DNA of 27,813 bases from DATNBT01 sp964579765 (GTDB taxonomy: Bacteria > Acidobacteriota > Vicinamibacteria > Vicinamibacterales > CAVVIG01): contig CAZOIK010000117.1 of NCBI GenBank assembly GCA_964579765.1, positions 1 to 27,813 of the forward strand, read 5' to 3'. The notes below the pieces were generated by a model. The model made no database searches. It was given only the letters and a program-made list of their open reading frames with translations, and was not told the DNA's origin. Of the stretch, positions 22,704-27,813 are shown one piece after another. The stretch's first letter is position 1. The number at the start of each line of letters is the position of its first letter. A program made the position numbers and the translations under genes.

Positions 22704-23571
22704 GTCCGACGCCGTCGCATCGTCCGAACTCACGCCACGCTCGACCTACCTGCGCCGCCGCGAGTTCCTCGCCGCGCTCGTCACGCTGCCGATTGCGAGC
22801 CGCATGTCAACGACCGCGGACGCGCCGACGCCGAAGTCGGCCGTGACGACATACACGAACTTCTACGAGTTTGGCTCCGACAAGGGCGACGCCGTGAAGT
22901 ACGGCGCGGGCTTCAAGGCCACGCCGTGGAGCGTCACCATCGACGGCCTGTGCGGCAAGCCCGGCACGTATCCGCTCGAAGACCTCCTGAAGGCCCATCC
23001 GCTCGAAGAGCGCGTCTATCGCATGCGATGCGTCGAGGGCTGGTCGATGGTGATTCCGTGGGACGGGTTCCCGCTCGGGCGGCTGCTCGCGCGATTCGAC
23101 CCGCTCGCGAAGGCGAAGTTCGTGGAGTTCACGAGCGTCGATCGGCCGTCCGAGATGCCCGGCATCCGGCGGCGCGTGCTGAACTATCCGTACGTCGAAG
23201 GCCTGCGCATGGACGAGGCCATGCACCCGCTGACGATCCTCGCCGCCGGCCTCTACGGCGAATCGCTGCTCACGCCCAACGGCGCGCCGCTGCGGCTCGT
23301 CGTCCCGTGGAAGTACGGGTTCAAGGGCGTCAAGTCGATCGCGCGCATTCGATTCGTCGAGAAGCAGCCGCTCAACACGTGGCAGGACGCAAACCGCTAC
23401 TACTACGGCTTCTACGCCAACGTGAACCCGGATGTACCCACGCCCTCATACAGCCAGGCCACGGAGCGCCGCATCGGGGAGTTCTTCATGCGGCGCACGC
23501 TCCCCTTCAACGGCTACGCCGACCAGGTCGCGTCGATGTATGCCGGCATGGATCCGAAGCGGCTCTTCTGA
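22690..23571 (+). CDS. msrP: Protein-methionine-sulfoxide reductase catalytic subunit MsrP (YedY)
   Basis: 293 residues from ATG at 22690. A Tat signal is visible at 21-40 (LRRREFLAALVTLPIAS). Sequence after the signal closely follows E. coli MsrP as I remember it: YRMRCVEGWSMVIPW (C114 is the expected molybdenum ligand), YPYVEGLRMDEAMHPLTIL, NGAPLRLVVPWKYGFKG, YGFYANVNP, and FNGYADQVASMYAG. It reduces methionine sulfoxide in periplasmic proteins with a molybdopterin cofactor. Its usual membrane partner MsrQ (heme b) is not adjacent: the upstream membrane gene lacks the family features and downstream is a convergent kinase. It shares a probable transcript with padR and the membrane protein, with a 14-nt overlap. 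Confidence 0.93.
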   Translation: MLVRKSDAVASSELTPRSTYLRRREFLAALVTLPIASRMSTTADAPTPKSAVTTYTNFYEFGSDKGDAVKYGAGFKATPWSVTIDGLCGKPGTYPLEDLLKAHPLEERVYRMRCVEGWSMVIPWDGFPLGRLLARFDPLAKAKFVEFTSVDRPSEMPGIRRRVLNYPYVEGLRMDEAMHPLTILAAGLYGESLLTPNGAPLRLVVPWKYGFKGVKSIARIRFVEKQPLNTWQDANRYYYGFYANVNPDVPTPSYSQATERRIGEFFMRRTLPFNGYADQVASMYAGMDPKRLF

Positions 23572-23594
23572 CCAGGCCGGGCATCGAGCAGGCC

Positions 23595-24914
23595 CTACGC
23601 CAACTTCACCGTAAACGTCGAGCCGCCCCCCGGAGGGCTCTCGACGGTGACGGTGCCGCCGTGCGCTTCGACCACGGCCTTGACGAGACTGAGACCGAGC
23701 CCGAGGCCGCGCTCGGTGCGGCTCTGGTCGCCGCGGAACAGCCGCTCCCAGATGCGCGGCAGCTCGGCGGCGGGGATGCCGATGCCGCTGTCGCGGACGC
23801 GGAGCATCGCGTGGTCGTCTTCGCGCGCCGCGGAGATGTCCACGCGTCCGCCGGCGGGCGTGTACTTGATCGCGTTGTCGCGCAGGTTCGCCGCCACCTG
23901 TTCGAACCGCATCCGGTCGATGGAGACGACGACGTCCGGGTCGGCGTGCGACTCGAGCACCACGCCCTTCGCGTCGGCCGTGTCGCGATAGAGATCGACG
24001 GCGCGCTCGACGACGGCCGCAAGCGGCACCATCTCACGATGCAGCTCGATGGCGCCGCTCTCCGCCTCGGAGATGTCCATCAACGTCGTCAGCATCACGA
24101 GCACGCGGTCGGCTTCTTCGACGCAGTCGGCCAGCGCTTCCCGGTAGCGCTCCGGGTCGGGCGGTCCTGCGAGCGCGAGCTCCGCCGATCCGCGCAGGTG
24201 CGTCATCGGCGTCCGCAGGTCGTGCGACACGTTGTCGAGCGCGCCGCGCATGCCGGTGACGAGGCCTTCGATGCGATCGAGCATCGCGTTGAACAGCTTC
24301 GTCAGCTCGTCGATCGCGTCGTGCGTCTCGCCGAGCGGGACACGCTCGTCGGTCCGCCCGGTCGTGATGATGCGCTGCACGGCGCCGATCAGCTGCCGGA
24401 TGGGCCGCAGCGCCGACTGCGTCGCCAGCGCGCCGCCGGTGAGCGCGATGAGGAAGATCGACAGCGTCACGAGGCCGAGCGCCGCGCGAAACCGCGAGAG
24501 CACGTCGTCGCGCATCTCGGTGCTCTTGCCGACCTCGATCAGCGTGCCGTCGTCGAGCCGGATGCTCCCCGTCTCGAGGTTCGCGACGTCCCAGCCCTCG
24601 GGCTGGCTCAGCACGATCGCCTGCCCGCCGAACCGATCGGTCACGCGGACGAACACCCGCTCGGGCGCGGTCTCCTGCTCCGCGCGGACGACGTTGGCCA
24701 GGCCCTCGAGGCCGCCGCTGTCGTACGCGGCGGCATAGGTGCCGAGCTTGCTGTCGATGATCTGGCGGTCTCGCTGCGCCAGAGAGGTCGATGTGAGGTA
24801 GTACGTCAGGTAGACGATCGCGAGGCACCCGAGCACGAACATCGTCGCGTACCACGCGCCGAGCCGCAGCCCGTACACGCGCGCCCGCGGCTCGCGCTCA
24901 CCCCCGGATGACAT
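23595..24914 (-). CDS. Sensor histidine kinase (HisKA type, HAMP)
   Basis: 439 residues; it overlaps the response regulator end by 17 nt. Two membrane helices, about 18-41 (with C30) and about 143-166, enclose a periplasmic sensor region of about 100 residues. A HAMP segment follows (RPIRQLIGAVQRIITTG), with ETHDAIDELTKLFNAML at its end. The dimerisation motif is DNVSHDLRTPMTHLR, with phospho-acceptor H231. The N box (RDNAIKYTP, N347), G1 (RDSGIGIP, D375), F box (LFRGD) and G2 (GLGLGLSLVKAVVEAHGG, 403-420) are all intact. The periplasmic signal is not known. The gene converges on msrP with a 23-nt gap, a neighbourhood like that of hprRS in E. coli. Confidence 0.94.
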   Translation of the reverse strand: MSSGGEREPRARVYGLRLGAWYATMFVLGCLAIVYLTYYLTSTSLAQRDRQIIDSKLGTYAAAYDSGGLEGLANVVRAEQETAPERVFVRVTDRFGGQAIVLSQPEGWDVANLETGSIRLDDGTLIEVGKSTEMRDDVLSRFRAALGLVTLSIFLIALTGGALATQSALRPIRQLIGAVQRIITTGRTDERVPLGETHDAIDELTKLFNAMLDRIEGLVTGMRGALDNVSHDLRTPMTHLRGSAELALAGPPDPERYREALADCVEEADRVLVMLTTLMDISEAESGAIELHREMVPLAAVVERAVDLYRDTADAKGVVLESHADPDVVVSIDRMRFEQVAANLRDNAIKYTPAGGRVDISAAREDDHAMLRVRDSGIGIPAAELPRIWERLFRGDQSRTERGLGLGLSLVKAVVEAHGGTVTVESPPGGGSTFTVKLA

Positions 24915-25569
24915 AGCCCACGCCCCGCACGGTCTGCAGCAGCTTCTTCTCGAACCGGCGGTCGATCTTCTCGCGCAGCCGGCTCACCAGCACGTCCACG
25001 ATGTTGGTCTGCGGGTCGAAGCTGTAGTCCCAGACGTGCGACAGGATCATCGTCTTCGACACGACTTTGCCGGCGTTGCGCATGAGATATTCGAGCAGCG
25101 CGAACTCGCGCGGACGCAGGTCGATCGCCGTGTCGCCGCGCGTCACGCGCCGCGACAGCAGATCGAGCACGAGGTCGTCCACCTTCAGCGTGGTCGGCTC
25201 GGGCGCGCGCGAGGCGCGGCGCACGAGCGCCTGGACGCGCGCGAGCAGCTCGGCAAACGCGAACGGCTTGGTCAGATAGTCGTCGCCGCCGGCCTGCAGG
25301 CCCTTGACGCGGTCGTCCACCGAGCGGCGGGCGCTGAGGATCAGGACGGGCGTCTCGATGCCGCGCTTCCGCAGATCGTCGATGAGCGACAGGCCGTCGC
25401 GCCTGGGCAGCATGACGTCCACGACGGCGACGTCGTACGGCTGCCCGATCGCCGCGTCGAGGCCTGTTTCCCCGTCCGCGAAGCGATCGACCGCGAACCC
25501 CGCCTCGCGCAGGCCCCGTTCGACGAAGCCCGCGATGGTGTCGTCGTCTTCGACCAGAAGAGCGCGCAT
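24898..25569 (-). CDS. OmpR/PhoB-family response regulator
   Basis: 223 residues from ATG at 25569 (MRALLVEDDD); a GTG at 25578 would add three residues but breaks the usual receiver start. The receiver domain has D8-D9, phospho-acceptor D51 (VVDVMLPRRDG), S79 (ILSA) and K101 (LTKPF). The C-terminal winged helix is typical: LDLLSRRVTRG, RPREFALLEYLM, then VVSKTMILSHVWD, NIVDVLVSRLREKI and VRGVGYVIRG. It binds direct repeats in promoters when phosphorylated by the kinase that follows. A palindromic doublet (25583-25634) lies 13 nt upstream, so the promoter must be within or before it, or the gene is read from the DUF5916 gene. Confidence 0.95.
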   Translation of the reverse strand: MRALLVEDDDTIAGFVERGLREAGFAVDRFADGETGLDAAIGQPYDVAVVDVMLPRRDGLSLIDDLRKRGIETPVLILSARRSVDDRVKGLQAGGDDYLTKPFAFAELLARVQALVRRASRAPEPTTLKVDDLVLDLLSRRVTRGDTAIDLRPREFALLEYLMRNAGKVVSKTMILSHVWDYSFDPQTNIVDVLVSRLREKIDRRFEKKLLQTVRGVGYVIRG

Positions 25570-25582
25570 GCCGTACACGAGT

Positions 25583-25634
25583 GTAGTGCAGACCTTCCGG
25601 TCCGCTGAGGGGCGGGCCCGAAGGCCTGCGCTAC
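25583..25634. repeat. Inverted doublet of GTAGYG palindromes (REPIN-like)
   Basis: Two 23-nt units face each other across 6 nt. The left unit (25583-25605) starts GTAGTGCAG with GACC/GGTC arms around TTCC. The right unit (25612-25634, read on the minus strand) starts GTAGCGCAG with GGCC/GGCC arms around TTCG. They differ at four positions, two of which form a compensating A-T to G-C pair in the stem. The TAG stop of the DUF5916 gene (25631-25633) is inside its outer end. Confidence 0.85.
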
Positions 25635-27813
25635 CTCTGGAACGCGTACGACAACTTGACGAACACCTGACGATCCGCGCGCTGCAGGCGGCGCTGGTCG
25701 TCGAGCGTGCGGTCGTCGCCGTAGCCGACGAACATCACCGACTGCCAGTTGATCTTGTAGGCGAAGAGCGCCGATCCGCTGAACTGCCCGTCGTGGGCCG
25801 TCGTCGTCGGGTCGAGGTAGAGCGACGGATCGCGATCGGTCGAGACGTACTGCCCGATGAGCCGCACGAAACAGCGCGGCGTGAACGTGTAGTTCATGCG
25901 GAGGCGCTCGACGTGCGCGGTGAAGAGCGGACGGCTGTCGCCGAGCGCGTCGTCCACATGCAGCCAGCTCACGTTGTAGATGAGGTCGAACACCAGATGA
26001 TCCGTCGCGTTGATCGACCCGTTCGTGTTGAGCATGCCGCCGCGGCCGCGCCGGATGTTGTCGAAGTCCACGTCCTGCCCGATGTTGCCGTTGACGCCGA
26101 TCTGCGTGAACCGGCGAGAGGGACTGAAGTTCTGGAAGAACTGGATCTGCTGGCGGGGAAACGTCTCGGTGCCGGCGCGGATCCGATCGACCTGGTACTG
26201 CACCTGCAGAAATCCGTTCCAGAGCGTGTCCGCGTTGATGCCCGGACGGACCCAGTGATCGATCAACGCACCCGACACCGTCTCGTTCTCGGTGTCGATG
26301 TTCGCGAACGTCCGCAGGCGGCTGAAGAACCCGTGCGGGCGGAACGTCCATCCGGTCTCGCCAACCGCCTCGCGATAGCCCACCTGCGGCACGAACCCGT
26401 TGTCGGCGCGGAACCCGGCGCCGAAGTCCTTGTAGAGCGCCGTCGCATCGTAGTGCTCGGTGTTGTGATTCCACTGCACCTGCCCGGCGCCGGAACGCAT
26501 GTTGTTGCCGGTCCAGGCCGCGTTCACGTCGGGCCGGTTTGGCGTCGTCGTGTCGCTGACGAGCCACTGCCCCGCGATCGTCTCCGTCCCGTGCCATCGA
26601 ACCTGGAAGTCGGGCCCGAGGACGCGGTTGTGCCCGTCGGCGCCGTTTTCACGATCGCTGACGAGCATGCTCACGAACGAGAGGCCCATGTCCTTCTTTA
26701 CGCGGCCGACGAACACGGTCGAATGAAAGTCCTGATCGGCGAGCGACGACGAGTTCGCCCCGGGGACGACGATGCTGCCGCCGCCGGTGTCGTCGGCGAC
26801 GAGGGCCGTGTAGCTGACGCCGCCGAGCTTGCCCGTCGCGCGGCCGCCCCAGTCGGGCGCGTTGATCGTGCGCGTGTAGACGGCCTGAATCGGCGTCGAG
26901 AACAGCTCGACGCCCTCGAGAAAGAACGGCCGCTTCTCGGGATAGAAGAGCGCGAACCGCTGGTTGGTCGAGATCTGCGCGACGTCGGCCTCGACCTGCG
27001 AGAAGTCGGGGCGGAACGTCCCGTCGAGCACGTTGTCGGCGTTCGGCGTGTATTTCACGTCCATGCCGATCTTGTGGTCGAGCGGATCGTCGGCGAGCGG
27101 CGTGCCGAGATCGCCCGTGGGATGCGCCGCCTGCGCCGCCGACACGTACGGCGCGGCGACGAGGTGTCCGCCGGCCGGAAGACGGTCGAGCCCGGTGAGG
27201 CGGTTTTCGCGGCACACGAAGCACTGGCTGCCGCGCGGCATTTTCGCCGACGCGAACTGATGGCGGAAGCCGCGCGGGTAATTGCGCCACAGCAGCACGC
27301 CCCACGTCTGCGGATCCAGCTTCTTGTAGCGGAGCGACGAGAACGGAATACGCATCTCGAGCGTCCAGCCGTGCGCGTTGATGTGCGTCGCCGACTCCCA
27401 GAAGAAATCCGGCGACGCGTTCTCGCCGCCGCCGTTGTCGTCCATGACGGCGTCGAACTGAATGTTGTGCGCCGTCACCTGAAACTCGTACGCGGTATGG
27501 CCCTCGTTGCGCGTGTCGAGGAACAGCCCGCCGAAGTCGGCGTTGTTCTGGATGTAGTCGTGGTCGCCGAACGGCGCCAGAATCAGTTTCGGGTTCGGGT
27601 CGTCGAAGACGAACGCCGCATAGAAGAACCGGTCGTCGTACGTGAGGTAGGCCACGCTCTTCACCGGCGGCTCGATGTTGTCGCCCGGGTTGATCTCGTA
27701 CCACCGCTCGATGCGCAGCGCGTCGCGCCAGCCCTCGTCCGAGAGGTCGCCGTCGATGGTGATGCGTCCCTTGGCGCGGGCGATCGCGTACGTCTCGCCG
27801 GTCAGCGGCGTCT
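25631..27813 (-). CDS. DUF5916 outer-membrane protein with CBM9-like domain (5' cut by window)
   Basis: The frame stays open from TAG at 25631-25633 to the window edge, giving 727 full codons. The GTG at 27664 is internal: the upstream residues (GRITIDGDLSDEGWRDALRI) are the normal start of a carbohydrate-binding family 9-like domain, continuing through LTYDDRFFYAAFVFDDP and WTLEMRIPFSSLRY. The rest (about 200 to the end) is the DUF5916 beta-barrel: NRLTGLDRLPAGG, PDFSQVEADVAQISTNQRFALFYPEKRPFFLEG (quoted in part) and a C-terminal aromatic end KLSYAFQR typical of outer-membrane strands. MPRGSQCFVCRENRL carries a CxxC pair. The family is common in Bacteroidota and Acidobacteriota, and its substrate is unknown. 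The missing N-terminus should hold the signal peptide. Confidence 0.92.
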   Translation of the reverse strand, partial: TPLTGETYAIARAKGRITIDGDLSDEGWRDALRIERWYEINPGDNIEPPVKSVAYLTYDDRFFYAAFVFDDPNPKLILAPFGDHDYIQNNADFGGLFLDTRNEGHTAYEFQVTAHNIQFDAVMDDNGGGENASPDFFWESATHINAHGWTLEMRIPFSSLRYKKLDPQTWGVLLWRNYPRGFRHQFASAKMPRGSQCFVCRENRLTGLDRLPAGGHLVAAPYVSAAQAAHPTGDLGTPLADDPLDHKIGMDVKYTPNADNVLDGTFRPDFSQVEADVAQISTNQRFALFYPEKRPFFLEGVELFSTPIQAVYTRTINAPDWGGRATGKLGGVSYTALVADDTGGGSIVVPGANSSSLADQDFHSTVFVGRVKKDMGLSFVSMLVSDRENGADGHNRVLGPDFQVRWHGTETIAGQWLVSDTTTPNRPDVNAAWTGNNMRSGAGQVQWNHNTEHYDATALYKDFGAGFRADNGFVPQVGYREAVGETGWTFRPHGFFSRLRTFANIDTENETVSGALIDHWVRPGINADTLWNGFLQVQYQVDRIRAGTETFPRQQIQFFQNFSPSRRFTQIGVNGNIGQDVDFDNIRRGRGGMLNTNGSINATDHLVFDLIYNVSWLHVDDALGDSRPLFTAHVERLRMNYTFTPRCFVRLIGQYVSTDRDPSLYLDPTTTAHDGQFSGSALFAYKINWQSVMFVGYGDDRTLDDQRRLQRADRQVFVKLSYAFQR

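Noticed and set aside
23572..23597. Another palindromic repeat at the msrP / kinase junction
   Set aside because: GGCC-rich and next to a TAG stop, but only a 4-bp imperfect pairing and no TTCA-like loop.

Overview
This is a GC-rich window (about two thirds G+C by eye), densely packed with genes and cut by both ends. The gene content points to Acidobacteriota, probably Vicinamibacteria or a relative. The clues are a VWFA-related protein of the acidobacterial type, a DUF1552 protein beside a secreted ankyrin protein, a DUF5916 outer-membrane protein, PD40/M28/S8 secreted proteins and a PadR-led gene chain. There is no rRNA or tRNA gene, so the taxon is inferred. Most products carry signal peptides or membrane segments, so the window is largely about envelope and secreted functions.

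Layout. 2-4738 (+): DUF1552 (5' cut), ankyrin, TPR and VWFA proteins, the last three linked by 4-nt GTGA overlaps. 4769-6970 (-): a MetE-like methyltransferase followed by a radical SAM protein with extra C-terminal cysteines. 6998-7879 (+): a beta-hydroxyacid dehydrogenase divergent from the MetE-like gene, with a 16-bp palindrome over the MetE-like start. 7926-10531 (-): RluA-type pseudouridine synthase, DUF6526 and BNR-like protein. 10551-12358 (+): membrane-anchored PHP-domain protein, SnoaL-like protein and a small hypothetical. 12363-15061 (-): subtilisin with ten DNIVWGT repeats, then a GNAT acetyltransferase. 15062-15450: an unusually AT-rich intergenic region. 15451-18329 (+): PD40 beta-propeller and M28 peptidase with PDZ. 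18330-21588 (-): HtrA/Deg protease, FAD monooxygenase and DinB protein. 21733-23571 (+): PadR regulator, membrane protein and MsrP. 23595-25569 (-): histidine kinase and OmpR-type regulator. 25631-27813 (-): DUF5916 protein (5' cut).

Two themes stand out. First, short palindromic repeats with a GTAGYG flank, a GC stem and a TTCA-like loop occur as singles and as inverted doublets (REPIN-like). They sit at gene boundaries, provide stop codons for several genes, touch start codons, and in one case are translated as part of a signal peptide. Their stems differ between copies in compensating ways. No transposase is present. Second, 20-25.6 kb looks like an envelope-stress neighbourhood: HtrA, a PadR-controlled msrP without msrQ, and a two-component system converging on msrP, resembling the msrPQ/hprRS neighbourhood of E. 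coli.

Nothing here is a clear defence or mobile system. The best candidates for new biology are the palindromic repeat family, the WGT-repeat subtilisin with its AT-rich upstream region, and the msrP neighbourhood.
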